A stretch of 64,000 nucleotides of DNA from DASQEH01 sp038237745 (GTDB taxonomy: Bacteria; Actinomycetota; Actinomycetes; Propionibacteriales; Nocardioidaceae). The notes beneath the pieces are model-generated. The model worked only from the letters and a program-made list of their open reading frames with translations, was not told the origin of the DNA and did not search any database. The stretch lies in assembly GCA_038237745.1 (NCBI GenBank), contig JBBRYJ010000014.1, positions 1 through 64,000 on the forward strand, read 5' to 3'. Shown in pieces: positions 8,829-17,994 of this stretch; positions within the stretch are counted from its first letter, which is position 1; each line of letters begins with the position of its first letter. A program made the position numbers and the translations under genes.

Positions 8829-9479
8829 ATGAGTGAGGGGTCGTGGCCGGCGCGACAGCGGCGTCGGCGGCATGCCGCGACTCTGGCACGGCAAGTGCCG
8901 GGGTCGGTTGGTCAGCGGCTCGCGGTGGTGCTTCTCGTTGCGGCGGTCCTCGCAGGAGCCGCGCAGCTCGCGGTGGGACGCCATCCCGACTCTGCGACCG
9001 GCCGCCTTGGCTTGGCTGCCACAGTGCCGCTCTACCGCTCTGTGGCCGGGCCGGACACCCAGCCCTACCGCGCAACCGGCGTCTCCTCGCCCGCACGGCG
9101 AGCCTTACGGGTGCGGCACGTCCTCCTGCAGCTGGACCAGCGGAGAGCGAGCGCGTGGCAGGCCGGGAAGCCCCGCCTCTTGCGGACGGTCTACTCGCCG
9201 GGGTCGAAGATCCTTGCGAAGGACCGCCGGATGCTCTCCGACTACCGCGAGCGTGGGCTCCGCGTCAGGGGAGTCCACCTACATTTCGGCAGAGTTCACG
9301 TGCTGGTGCACCGTGCCGGAGTCGTGAGGGTCCGCGTTGTCGACAGGCTGTCGGCGGTGGTTGCCGCCCGGCCGGGTGGTCGGGCGCTGCCGCTGCCGTC
9401 CGACCAGCCAACGCGCCACGAGCTCGTCCTGCGGAGGGAGCCCAACGGTTGGCGGATCGCCGGGGTCGTCGTGGTCTGA
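8829..9479 (+). CDS. Membrane-anchored hypothetical protein
   Basis: No family recognised. It is a 216-residue protein with a basic N-terminus (about 30 residues, many Arg) followed by one hydrophobic segment (LAVVLLVAAVLAGAAQLAV, about residues 31-49), so it is probably exported or anchored with the remainder outside. The outer part is rich in Arg and Val and has no cysteine or obvious catalytic motif. The size and topology resemble small NTF2-like or Mce-associated actinobacterial proteins, but no family can be assigned by eye. It converges with the epimerase gene, separated by only 13 bases. Confidence 0.7.
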   Translation: MSEGSWPARQRRRRHAATLARQVPGSVGQRLAVVLLVAAVLAGAAQLAVGRHPDSATGRLGLAATVPLYRSVAGPDTQPYRATGVSSPARRALRVRHVLLQLDQRRASAWQAGKPRLLRTVYSPGSKILAKDRRMLSDYRERGLRVRGVHLHFGRVHVLVHRAGVVRVRVVDRLSAVVAARPGGRALPLPSDQPTRHELVLRREPNGWRIAGVVVV

Positions 9480-9492
9480 CCGTGCGCCGATC

Positions 9493-10383
9493 TCAGCGCA
9501 ACGCGGCTCCCACCTGGTCGGCGATGGTGCGATGGGAGAACGCGAATCCTGCGTCGATGAGCCTTCGAGGTGTTGCACGGATGCTCCCGGTCATCGCCCG
9601 GCCGAGATCCCCCACGACCGTCGTCATCGCGAAAGCCGGCACTCTGAGGAGAGTCGGGCGATGGAGCCGTCGCCCCAGCTCCTTGGTGAAGTCCTCGTTC
9701 GTGGCCGGCTCAGGAGCGGTGAGGTTATAGGGACCCCGCATGGTTTCGTCGGTGAGGACCAAGGTGACGGCATCGACATAGTCGGCGAGGGAGACGGTCG
9801 GGAACCACTGCGTACCGTCGCCGATCCGACCTCCCAGCCCAAGTCGGAACGGCATCATCATGAGAGGTAGCGAGCCGCCGGCACGGTCGAGCACGACGGC
9901 CGTGCGGAGCTGGGCGACCCGAGCACCCGCGTCGCTGGCCGGTGCGGTCGCCGCCTCCCACTGCTTCGCCATCTCGGCGAGAAAGCCGGTGCCGGGCGAG
10001 CTGTCTTCGTCGAGACGCTCGTCTCCCCTGTCGGCTCCGTAGAAGTTGATGCCGCTCGCGTTGACGAGCGCCGTCTCGCCGCCGAGCGAGGCGATGGTTT
10101 CGGCGAGAAGCGATGTCGTCGCCAGTCTGCTCTCCACGACTTTCTGCCTGTACGCCTCCGTCCACGGGACCCGTGCTACCGGTACTCCCGACAGGTTGAC
10201 CACCGCATCGGCCGAGGCCACCACCTCGGCGTCGAGCCGACCGGCGTAAGGATCCCACTGGCTTTGGCCGGGGCCCTCTGGGGTCCCTCTGACCAGCTGG
10301 ACGAGGTTGTGTCCGTCGGCGGCCAGGCTTGATCGCAGAGACGTACCGAGGAATCCCGAGGAACCGGAGAGAACGATCTTCAT
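9493..10383 (-). CDS. TIGR01777 family sugar-nucleotide epimerase-like protein
   Basis: Extended-SDR protein of 296 residues (YfcH/TIGR01777 type, DUF1731 at the C-terminus). The N-terminus SGSSGFLGTSL is the nucleotide-binding glycine motif; VNLSG and the segment GINFYGADRGDE are typical of the family. The substrate is unknown; plant and bacterial relatives have been linked to chloroplast or cell-division phenotypes, but no reaction is established. M. tuberculosis Rv2216 is the positional equivalent, near sucB/dlaT. It is divergent from the NUDIX gene. Confidence 0.88.
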   Translation of the reverse strand: MKIVLSGSSGFLGTSLRSSLAADGHNLVQLVRGTPEGPGQSQWDPYAGRLDAEVVASADAVVNLSGVPVARVPWTEAYRQKVVESRLATTSLLAETIASLGGETALVNASGINFYGADRGDERLDEDSSPGTGFLAEMAKQWEAATAPASDAGARVAQLRTAVVLDRAGGSLPLMMMPFRLGLGGRIGDGTQWFPTVSLADYVDAVTLVLTDETMRGPYNLTAPEPATNEDFTKELGRRLHRPTLLRVPAFAMTTVVGDLGRAMTGSIRATPRRLIDAGFAFSHRTIADQVGAALR

Positions 10384-10447
10384 TCACCCATGGTGCCGGA
10401 CCCGACAGTCCGAAGCGCCGCGGGGGCAGCCCAACTACCGTCGGACC

Positions 10448-10891
10448 ATGACGATCTACGGCGTACGTCAGCGGGTTGCCTGCTATGTCACCCGGGTTGT
10501 CGACGGATCTCTCGAGCTGTTGGTCTTCGAGCATGTCGACGACGTCGCCGACCCGTCCAGAGTGCAGGTCCCAGCCGGGCAAATGGCGACCTTCGAGGCG
10601 GTCGAGGGCGCGGCGCTTCGTGAGGTCGAGGAGGAGTCGGGACTCATCGGGCTCAGGTTCGAGCGTCGGCTCGGCTCCGTCGAGCTCGGCCTGCAGGAGT
10701 CCGGCGGCCCTTCCGTGACGACGTACGTGCATCTCACCGCCCCGGACGACGGCGCGCCCTCGTGGGAGCACACGGTGTCGGGAGACGGCGAGGACAGAGG
10801 TCTGACCTTCTCCTGGCGCTGGGAGCGGCTACCACTTACGGTCGATTTTGCGGCGGGGCAGGCGGCGTACCTCGACAGCATCACCGAGTGA
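10448..10891 (+). CDS. NUDIX hydrolase
   Basis: A 147-residue protein with one NUDIX fold. The NUDIX box fits GX5EX7REUXEEXGU: Gly in AGQMATFE, then REVEEESGL. Such enzymes hydrolyse nucleoside diphosphates linked to another group; the substrate cannot be read from the sequence. ATG at 10448 (MTIYGVRQRV) is used because the upstream in-frame extension overlaps the divergent epimerase gene. It converges with the E2 gene. Confidence 0.88.
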   Translation: MTIYGVRQRVACYVTRVVDGSLELLVFEHVDDVADPSRVQVPAGQMATFEAVEGAALREVEEESGLIGLRFERRLGSVELGLQESGGPSVTTYVHLTAPDDGAPSWEHTVSGDGEDRGLTFSWRWERLPLTVDFAAGQAAYLDSITE

Positions 10892-10964
10892 AGCCCGCAG
10901 CGCACGGCAAGCATGTTGCTCTAGGCAGCGACGACCATCAGAGCGGCGGGTCTCTAGTCGGTGC

Positions 10965-13028
10965 TCAGCCCCCGAGCTCGGACTCGAAGTTGGCGTCCTC
11001 CAGCCGCTGCTTGATCGACGTGAGGAACCGTGCTGCGTCCGCTCCGTCGACCAGCCGGTGGTCATACGTCAGGGCGAGGTAGACCATCTGCCGTACTGCG
11101 ATCGTCTCACCTAGCCGCTCGTCACTGATCACGACCGGACGCTTGACGACCGTACCGGTGCCCAGGATGGCGACCTGCGGCTGGTTGATGATCGGTGTGT
11201 CGAACAGGGCGCCGCGGCTTCCGGTGTTGGTGAGGGTGAAGGTCCCTCCGGACAGCTCGTCGGGCGAGATCTTGCTGTCTCTGGTGCGTGCCGCGAGATC
11301 GGCGATCTTGCGCGCCAAGCCGGCTATCGAGAGGTCTCCCGCGTCCTTGATGACGGGCACCAGAAGGCCGCGCTCTGTGTCGACGGCGACCCCTAGGTGC
11401 TCGCCGTCGTGATAGGTGACCTCGCCTGCCTCGGTGTCGATCGAGGCGTTGACTTGAGGGTATGCCTTGAGCGCGTCGATCGCCGCCTTGGCGAAGAACG
11501 GTAGGAACGACAGCTTGACGCCTTCGCGCTCGGCGAAGCCGCTCTTGGCCTTGTCCCGGAGCCGCGAGATCGCGGTGACGTCGACCTCGACGACGGTGGT
11601 CAGCTGCGCCGACATCTGCAGGGACTCGACCATCCTTGCGGCGATGACCTTGCGGAGCCGGCTAAGCTTCTCCGTCTTACCGCGCAGCTGGCTGGTCGCG
11701 GCGTCAGGAGTCGGCGCTGACGTTCCGCTCGCGGCCGCGGGAGCGGAGGTCGCCTTCTTCGCCGCTTCGGCCGCCTCGAGAATGTCCTGCTTCCGGATCC
11801 GCCCTCCGACACCGGTGCCTGTCAGCTCGGAGAGCTCGACGCCGTGCTGGGCGGCGAGCTTGCGCACCAACGGAGTGACGTAGCTCTTGGCGTCACCATC
11901 GTCCCGAGCGCCCGTGGAGCTGTCTTCGGGGGACGCCGAACCTGATGGGTCGCGACCAGCCTGTGGGGCCCGCGAGGGGTCAGGTGTCTGAGAGGAGTCG
12001 GGGGCCACCTGCTCGGGCTCACGGGACGACTCGGCCTCGGGAGATGGCTCCGGCGGCGCCTCGGACTCTTGCTCCGGCTCCGGCTCGGGTTGCGGTTCCT
12101 GTTCGGGCGCAGCATCCGGCTCAGGTTCCGGCGCTCCCTCTGGCTCCGCCGCCTCATCGGGCTGAGCCTCGTCCACTGTGGCCTGGGACTCGGCGGGCTG
12201 TGACCCTTTCGAACCGATGACTGCGAGGACGGAGCCCACTTCGACGGTCTCGTCCTCATCGACCTTGATGGCGAGCAGTGTGCCGGCGACCGGTGACGGC
12301 ACCTCGGTGTCGACCTTGTCCGTCGAGACCTCCAGGAGAGGCTCGTCGACGGCAACCTCGTCGCCCACGCTCTTGAGCCACTGTGTGACCGTGCCCTCGG
12401 TGACACTCTCGCCGAGCGCTGGCAGGGTGACGTCGGTCGAGTCTTCTCCTGCAGCCCCCGAATCGGAGGCACCCGACTCACTGGGACTGGCGTCGCCACG
12501 AGAGGCCGGTGCCTCTTCTGACGGCGCCTGGTCCGTGGCTCCTTCGTCGGTCTTCGGGTCTTGCGGCATCTCCGACGGCTGGTCCTTTTGCTGCCCACTC
12601 TCCAGTGCGCCGCTGTCCGAGTCGTCGGAGCCTGAGTCGTCGGAAGACGATTCACTGGAGCCCGATTCGTCGGAGCTTGCCTCGTCCGTTGTCGCGTCGC
12701 CGGAGTCTGTTCCGGCTGGGCTTGCCTCGGCCGCGTCATCGCCTGCTTGACCCTCGGTATCGGCACTGGCCGATCCTCCGGAGCCCTCACCTTCGTCGCC
12801 GATCACCGCGAGCACAGCGCCGACTTCGACGGTCTCGTCCTCCTCAGCCTTGATCTCGAGCAAGGTGCCGGCGACGGGGGAGGGAACCTCGGTGTCGACC
12901 TTGTCCGTGGAGACTTCGAGCAACGGCTCGTCGACGGCGACCTGGTCGCCCACGGCCTTGAGCCACTGGGTGACGGTGCCTTCGGTGACGCTCTCACCAA
13001 GCTCGGGGAGCTGTACTTCTGTCGCCAT
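10965..13028 (-). CDS. sucB: 2-oxoglutarate dehydrogenase E2, dihydrolipoyl succinyltransferase, two lipoyl domains
   Basis: E2 core of a 2-oxoacid dehydrogenase complex, 687 residues. Lipoyl domain 1 spans about residues 1-80 and domain 2 about 199-277, both with the lipoylated lysine in STDKVDTE. The domains are nearly identical and are separated by a Ser/Asp/Glu-rich linker; a second linker is rich in Pro/Glu. A peripheral-subunit-binding segment (YVTPLVRKLAAQHGVELSEL) precedes the catalytic domain, which ends with the active-site DHRLVDG. Actinobacterial proteins of this type serve pyruvate and/or 2-oxoglutarate dehydrogenase. It is transcribed after lpd and uses the lipoate made by lipB-lipA. 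Confidence 0.93.
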   Translation of the reverse strand: MATEVQLPELGESVTEGTVTQWLKAVGDQVAVDEPLLEVSTDKVDTEVPSPVAGTLLEIKAEEDETVEVGAVLAVIGDEGEGSGGSASADTEGQAGDDAAEASPAGTDSGDATTDEASSDESGSSESSSDDSGSDDSDSGALESGQQKDQPSEMPQDPKTDEGATDQAPSEEAPASRGDASPSESGASDSGAAGEDSTDVTLPALGESVTEGTVTQWLKSVGDEVAVDEPLLEVSTDKVDTEVPSPVAGTLLAIKVDEDETVEVGSVLAVIGSKGSQPAESQATVDEAQPDEAAEPEGAPEPEPDAAPEQEPQPEPEPEQESEAPPEPSPEAESSREPEQVAPDSSQTPDPSRAPQAGRDPSGSASPEDSSTGARDDGDAKSYVTPLVRKLAAQHGVELSELTGTGVGGRIRKQDILEAAEAAKKATSAPAAASGTSAPTPDAATSQLRGKTEKLSRLRKVIAARMVESLQMSAQLTTVVEVDVTAISRLRDKAKSGFAEREGVKLSFLPFFAKAAIDALKAYPQVNASIDTEAGEVTYHDGEHLGVAVDTERGLLVPVIKDAGDLSIAGLARKIADLAARTRDSKISPDELSGGTFTLTNTGSRGALFDTPIINQPQVAILGTGTVVKRPVVISDERLGETIAVRQMVYLALTYDHRLVDGADAARFLTSIKQRLEDANFESELGG

Positions 13029-13094
13029 GGCGTCGCGTTCCTCTTGTCGTCCTCGAGTGACGGGCTCGTCGCAGGCCTCAGCCTAGACGAATCG

Positions 13095-14480
13095 TCAGGT
13101 GTGCGCGTGAAGCGCTTTTCCAGCCAGAGCGAGGTGCGCTTCGCCGAGTGCCTCGGTCTGGGTGGGGTGCATATGCACCAGGTTCGCGACCTCGTCCGGG
13201 AAGGCCTCCCAGTTCACGATCAGCTGCGCCTCGCCGATGAGCTCACCGACGCGGGCACCCACCATATGGATGCCGACGACAGCTCCGTGCTTGCGTCGTA
13301 CGAGCTTGACGAACCCCTGGGTCTTGAGGATCTGGCTCTTGCCGTTGCCTCCGAGGTCGTAGGCGAAAGTCTCGACGTCCTGCTCCCCGTATGCCGCTAA
13401 CGCCCTCGCCTCTGTAAGACCCACCGAGGCGACCTCAGGGTCGCAGTACGTCACCCTGGGGATGCCCTCCTCGTCGATCGTGGCGGGTCCGAGACCGGCG
13501 ATCTCCTCGGCGACGAAGATGCCGTGCTGGAACCCGCGGTGGGCCAGCTGCATGCCCGCCACGATGTCGCCGACCGCGTAGACGCCTTCCATGGTGGTCC
13601 TCAGCCGCGCGTCGGTGACGACGAAGCCGCGGTCCACCTCGACGCCGACGGCCTCGTAGCCGAGCCCCGCTGAGCTGGGCGCCCGTCCGACAGCGACCAG
13701 GAGAAGGTCTGCGTCGAAGGACTGGTTCGCCTGGACGAAGACTCGGACGCCGTTCTCGCTTCTCTCGACCGAGCCGAACGGGGTGTCTGTCAAGAAGTTG
13801 ATCCCGCGTTTGCGAAATGCTCGCTCGACGGCTCGCGAGCAGGCGACGTCCTCCCCTGCCAGCAGGTGAGGCAGGGCTTCGATGATGGTGACCTCGGCGC
13901 CGAGTGACCTCCAGGCCGAGGCGAACTCCACACCGATGACGCCACCTCCGAGTACGACGACCCGGTCGGGGACCTGGTCGAGTCGGAGTGCATCCCAGCT
14001 CCCGATCACTCGTTCGCCGTCCATGTCGAGGCCGGGTAGAGACTTCGTGAACGAACCTGACGCGAGAACCACGGCCGAGCCTTCGTACCGGTCGCCACCG
14101 ACCTCGACCGCGTTGCCCGCGACGAGGGTGCCCGACCCCTCGACCACCGTGATCCCCCGACCCTTGACCAGTCCTTGCAAGCCCTTGTACAGCCTGCTGA
14201 CCACGCCGTCCTTGTACGCGTTCACTCCGGCCATGTCGACGCCGTCGAGATGTGACCGGATACCGAGCTGTCCGGAGTTCCTTACTGCGTCGGCGACCTC
14301 ACCCGCGTGCAGCAGCGCCTTGGTGGGGATGCAGCCGTAGTGCAGGCACGTTCCACCGATCTTGTCCTTCTCGACGAGCGCCACGGTCATCCCGAGCTGA
14401 GATGCCCGGAGCGCGCATGCATAGCCGCCGCTGCCGCCCCCGAGAATGACCACGTCGAATGTGGTGTCGCTGCCCGCCAC
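13095..14480 (-). CDS. lpdA: Dihydrolipoamide dehydrogenase (E3)
   Basis: FAD-dependent E3 that reoxidises dihydrolipoyl groups of E2 with NAD+. The FAD motif GGGSGGYACALRA is followed by the redox disulfide GGTCLHYGCIPTKAL. A second GxGxxG (GGGVIGVEFAS) binds NAD, and the C-terminus has the active-site HMHPTQTEAL. The start is GTG at 14480 (VAGSDTTFDVV), preceded by GGAGG; the open frame extends further upstream but without family similarity. It is followed 66 bases later by sucB and is likely co-transcribed. Confidence 0.95.
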   Translation of the reverse strand: MAGSDTTFDVVILGGGSGGYACALRASQLGMTVALVEKDKIGGTCLHYGCIPTKALLHAGEVADAVRNSGQLGIRSHLDGVDMAGVNAYKDGVVSRLYKGLQGLVKGRGITVVEGSGTLVAGNAVEVGGDRYEGSAVVLASGSFTKSLPGLDMDGERVIGSWDALRLDQVPDRVVVLGGGVIGVEFASAWRSLGAEVTIIEALPHLLAGEDVACSRAVERAFRKRGINFLTDTPFGSVERSENGVRVFVQANQSFDADLLLVAVGRAPSSAGLGYEAVGVEVDRGFVVTDARLRTTMEGVYAVGDIVAGMQLAHRGFQHGIFVAEEIAGLGPATIDEEGIPRVTYCDPEVASVGLTEARALAAYGEQDVETFAYDLGGNGKSQILKTQGFVKLVRRKHGAVVGIHMVGARVGELIGEAQLIVNWEAFPDEVANLVHMHPTQTEALGEAHLALAGKALHAHT

Positions 14481-14636
14481 GATGCCTCCGGCTCCCTCGA
14501 CAGTGTCCCGCCGCCGCCATCCTGTCACCTCACTCACGCGACGCTGGTGCAGCGGCGCCGGGCGATCCGCGTAGTTGCCGCATGACCTCGCGCGTAGGCG
14601 ATACTTGGTCGGAGGCGAGAGGAAGGACGGGCTCGG

Positions 14637-14948
14637 ATGGCGTTCCCGTGGCGGCGACGCAACAAGCCTGGCACGCTGCGCGCAGCGGAGTCGGAAGACG
14701 CACGCTACCTCTCCGAGTGGGTCTCCACCCGACGTGGCATCGAGGGCTTCGTCGAACCCCGCACTGCCGTCACCGATACGACGATGCTGCTCGTCGCGGT
14801 CGACGGCGAGTGGACCCGACGCCGCGTCCCGTCCGTCGAGTGGGCGCACACCTTCGCCAACAAGCTCGGCATCCCGAGCTACGACGCGGCCGTCGTCGGC
14901 TACCCCGACCGGATGCGTGAGTGGAACAAGCGCAGAAAACAGGTGTGA
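14637..14948 (+). CDS. Conserved actinobacterial small protein
   Basis: A 103-residue basic protein with no recognised catalytic motif. The N-terminus MAFPWRRRNKPG is followed by a compact alpha/beta-looking stretch containing TTMLLVAVDGEW and WAHTFANKLGIPSYDAAVVGYP. A similar small gene lies between lpd and pepA in other actinobacteria, so it is probably real although its role is unknown. It is divergent from lpd and converges with pepA. Confidence 0.75.
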   Translation: MAFPWRRRNKPGTLRAAESEDARYLSEWVSTRRGIEGFVEPRTAVTDTTMLLVAVDGEWTRRRVPSVEWAHTFANKLGIPSYDAAVVGYPDRMREWNKRRKQV

Positions 14949-15044
14949 CAGCGGCACGGAACGCGGCGCGGTGGCCGGACCTGATGGTGCTCGGTGGCGG
15001 CACCAGAGGCTACCCAAGACCACCGCGAGGCCCCGCGACGGAGC

Positions 15045-16535
15045 TCAGCCCTGCCTGCTCCGGGCGGTCGCCATACCGATGAGCGTCCTCACTGCAGCGC
15101 CGGTCCCACCTTTCGGCGTGTAGCCCGATGGTCCGCCCTCGTTGAAGGCCGGACCAGCGATGTCGAGGTGAGCCCAGGCGATGCCGTCACCCACGAACTC
15201 GCGTAGGAAGGCTGCCGCAAACAGCGCGCCGCCCCACGACTCGGGGTTGTGCTGGCTGAGGTCGGCTATTTTCGTCGTGCGTACGAGGTCGTGCATCTCG
15301 TCGGGGATAGGCAGCGGCCACATGAGCTCACCGACATCTTCGGCGACGCGCGGTATTTCTCCGTGCAGCGCCTCGTCGTTGCTGAACACGCCGGACACCT
15401 TCGTTCCGAGCGCCACCACGCACGCGCCGGTAAGGGTTGCGACGTCGACGATCAGGTCGGGTCGCTCGGCGGTAGCGGTCGTGAGGCCGTCCGCGAGGAC
15501 GAGGCGTCCCTCGGCGTCGGTGTTCAGCACCTCGACCGTCTTGCCGCCGTACATCGTCAGGATGTCGCCGGGACGGGTGGCATGGCCAGAGGGCATGTTC
15601 TCGGCGAGGCAGGCGTACGCCGTCACCCGTATCGGAAGCTTGAGCTCGGCTATGGCGAAGGTCGCCGCCACCACCGCCGCAGCGCCGGACATGTCGCACT
15701 TCATGGTCACCATCGCGTTGCTCGGCTTGATCGAGAGACCCCCCGAGTCGAACGTGATCCCCTTTCCCACCAGGGCGATGTGAAGGACGGCCTTCGACGG
15801 CCTGTACGTAAGGGTGACAAGACGAGGTGGGCGCGCCGACCCCTTGCCGACACCGAGGATCCCGCCATAGCCACGTGACTCCAGGGCCTTCTCGTCCGTG
15901 ACCGACACGTCGACCTTGGTGCGCCTGGACCGTGCTGTGACCTCAGCAGCGAACGACTCCGGGTACAGGTCGTTCGGCGGCTGATTCACCAGGTCCCGGG
16001 CGAAGTTGACGGCCTCGGCGACGGTGGACGCCTCCGAGAGAGCCTGCTTCGCCGTCTTCGACCGAGCAAGGCCGGTCAGGACGACCACATTACCCACCGG
16101 CTCGAGCTTCTTCGTGAGGTAACGGTCGTAGCCGTACGCGCCGAGCAACAACCCTTCGGCGACCGCTCGGATCTGGGCATCGCTCTCAGCGGGCAGTGCG
16201 ACGGCGACCCGCTTCTTGCCCGACAGTGCCCGAGCCGCCTCCCCGCCGGCCTTGCGAAGAGTCTCGAGCTCCACATCGCCGACATCTCCAAGGCCCACGA
16301 CGAGCACGAGGGGAGCCTCTGCGGCGCCGGCTGACGGCAGCTTCGATACCTCGCCGACGTTGCCGCGGGCGCCCATCTGCGACAGCACCTCCGCGAACGA
16401 CGACCCGTACGCGTCGGCCAGCTCGTGCGCGCCCGCTGCCGGAACCACGCCCCCCTCGCTCGACTGGATCCCGACGACGACGGCATCGGCCTTCACGGAC
16501 GCGGGAGAGCTGTTGCTGAGGGAGAGGGTCGTCAC
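15045..16535 (-). CDS. pepA: Leucyl aminopeptidase (M17)
   Basis: Dimetal cytosolic aminopeptidase, 496 residues. The N-terminal domain is family-typical; the catalytic domain has VGKGITFDSGGLS with metal and catalytic lysine residues, and the signature NTDAEGRL. Start is GTG at 16535 (VTTLSLSN) with AAGGA upstream; the longer open frame is unsupported. It is the M. tuberculosis pepB (Rv2213) equivalent and is divergent from the GcvT-family gene. Confidence 0.95.
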   Translation of the reverse strand: MTTLSLSNSSPASVKADAVVVGIQSSEGGVVPAAGAHELADAYGSSFAEVLSQMGARGNVGEVSKLPSAGAAEAPLVLVVGLGDVGDVELETLRKAGGEAARALSGKKRVAVALPAESDAQIRAVAEGLLLGAYGYDRYLTKKLEPVGNVVVLTGLARSKTAKQALSEASTVAEAVNFARDLVNQPPNDLYPESFAAEVTARSRRTKVDVSVTDEKALESRGYGGILGVGKGSARPPRLVTLTYRPSKAVLHIALVGKGITFDSGGLSIKPSNAMVTMKCDMSGAAAVVAATFAIAELKLPIRVTAYACLAENMPSGHATRPGDILTMYGGKTVEVLNTDAEGRLVLADGLTTATAERPDLIVDVATLTGACVVALGTKVSGVFSNDEALHGEIPRVAEDVGELMWPLPIPDEMHDLVRTTKIADLSQHNPESWGGALFAAAFLREFVGDGIAWAHLDIAGPAFNEGGPSGYTPKGGTGAAVRTLIGMATARSRQG

Positions 16536-16600
16536 ACTGGTTCCTTCGATCTCGGTCGGCTTAGCCCGCGAGACTACCTGCTGCGGTACATTGCCGGACC

Positions 16601-17716
16601 ATGGTTGACCCGTCCGACTCTGCGCTGCAGACGTCTCCGCTGCACGCTCGCCACGTCGAGCTCGGCGCCAAGTTCGCGGAGTTCGGCGGCTGGTCAATGC
16701 CGGTGGAGTACAGCGGGGCGGTGAAGGAGCACCTTGGCGTGCGATCTGGGGTCGGCGTCTTCGACGTGAGCCATCTCGGCAATGTGCTCGTAACCGGTGC
16801 GGGCGCGGCGGCGTACCTGAACGCGTGTCTCACCAACGACCTGAGGAGGCTCGGTCGCGGTCAGGCGCAGTACACCCTCTGCTGCTCCGACGACGGTGGA
16901 GTGGTCGACGACCTGATCGCCTACCTTCGAGGCGACGACGAGGTGCTCCTCATCCCGAACGCCGCCAATACCGCGAAAGTGGTCGAGCTTCTGACCGCCG
17001 GGGCTCCCGAGAGTGTGACGGTCGCGAACCGTTCCGGGGACTATGGGGTGGTGGCAGTCCAGGGGCCGTCGAGTGACGAGACGCTCGCCTCCGTCGGCTA
17101 TCCCGTCGGGCACGACTACATGTCGTTCGTGGAGGTCCAGCACGACGGACTGCCGGTCGTGGTATGCCGTACCGGGTACACCGGCGAGAGAGGCTACGAG
17201 CTCGTCGTGCCCGTCGAGGCTGCCGTGTCGGTGTGGGACTCGGTCATGGCGGCGGGAGCCGGCCACGGCATCCTGCCTGCTGGCCTGGCGGCGCGCGACA
17301 CGCTTCGGACCGAGATGGGGTATCCGCTGCACGGACAAGATCTCACGCCGCAGGTCACACCTGTTGAGGCCCGGCTGGGTTGGGCCGTCGGCTGGGACAA
17401 GGAACACTTCTGGGGTGACGAGCGCCTCCGCGCCCAGAGGCAGCGAGGTGCCTCGCGTTTCCTGAGTGGTCTGGTCGCCACGGGACGCGGAATCCCTCGA
17501 CCGCACATGGCCGTGTCCGCCCCGGATGGGACCCGGCTCGGAGAGGTGACCTCGGGGACCTTCTCTCCGACCCGGAAGCAGGGGGTGGCACTCGCCCTGC
17601 TCGATGCCGAGGTGGCCAAGGGTGACGAGGTGGTGGTCGACGTGCGCGGACGTCGTGAGCCGTTCGTCGTGACACCACCACCGTTCGTGACGCCGGGAGT
17701 GAGGGAGCAGCCATGA
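16601..17716 (+). CDS. gcvT: Glycine cleavage T protein (aminomethyltransferase)
   Basis: T protein of glycine cleavage: moves the methylene group from aminomethyl-lipoyl H protein to tetrahydrofolate. At 371 residues it has the normal length. Family segments include HARHVELGAKFAEFGGWSMP, VFDVSHLG, GQAQYTL and CRTGYTGERGYEL. Folate-binding domains of related proteins (YgfZ) are similar, but length and motifs favour GcvT. No good ribosome site precedes the ATG; TACATT ends 8 bases upstream and could be a -10 giving an almost leaderless message (weak). No gcvH or gcvP lies in the window. Confidence 0.92.
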   Translation: MVDPSDSALQTSPLHARHVELGAKFAEFGGWSMPVEYSGAVKEHLGVRSGVGVFDVSHLGNVLVTGAGAAAYLNACLTNDLRRLGRGQAQYTLCCSDDGGVVDDLIAYLRGDDEVLLIPNAANTAKVVELLTAGAPESVTVANRSGDYGVVAVQGPSSDETLASVGYPVGHDYMSFVEVQHDGLPVVVCRTGYTGERGYELVVPVEAAVSVWDSVMAAGAGHGILPAGLAARDTLRTEMGYPLHGQDLTPQVTPVEARLGWAVGWDKEHFWGDERLRAQRQRGASRFLSGLVATGRGIPRPHMAVSAPDGTRLGEVTSGTFSPTRKQGVALALLDAEVAKGDEVVVDVRGRREPFVVTPPPFVTPGVREQP

Positions 17717-17919
17717 TGTCGTGGACGTGGCGGCTGGAGACGCGCGACGGCACGTCGTTGGACGAGACGCACGAGGTGCCAGACTTCCCGTCGCAGAGCG
17801 ACGCGGAGTCCTGGCTGGGAGAGGTGTGGCGGGAGCTCGTCGACGCAGGAGCCGTCGGGGCGAGCCTGCTCGAGGACGGCCGGGTCGTTTACGGCCCGAT
17901 GTCTCTCGAGGCTGAGTGA
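17713..17919 (+). CDS. Small acidic protein coupled to gcvT
   Basis: A 68-residue acidic protein with no recognised family. It starts with ATGATG, and the first ATG overlaps the gcvT stop by 4 bases, so translation is probably coupled. The sequence is Glu/Asp-rich with Trp residues (SWTWRLETRDG, ESWLGEVWRELVDAG). Similar small proteins are found behind gcvT in other actinobacteria as far as I recall, but no function is known. Confidence 0.72.
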   Translation: MMSWTWRLETRDGTSLDETHEVPDFPSQSDAESWLGEVWRELVDAGAVGASLLEDGRVVYGPMSLEAE

Positions 17920-17923
17920 ACAA

Positions 17924-17946
17924 CGAGAGGGCGGGCCGGGCCTCTC
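17924..17946. terminator. Hairpin between converging genes, sharing the repeat core
   Basis: GAGAGGGC (17925-17932) pairs with GGCCTCTC (17939-17946) around a 6-base loop, with one internal mismatch. It lies just after the small gcvT-linked gene and before the end of the converging aldo-keto reductase. CGAGAGGGCG (17924-17933) is the inverted form of the repeat core seen at 2015-2067. There is no U-run, as is common for actinobacterial terminators. Confidence 0.4.
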
Positions 17947-17994
17947 CGGCGCGGTCCTGACTCGAGGCGCACCCAGGTCAGGTCTAGGTGACTC

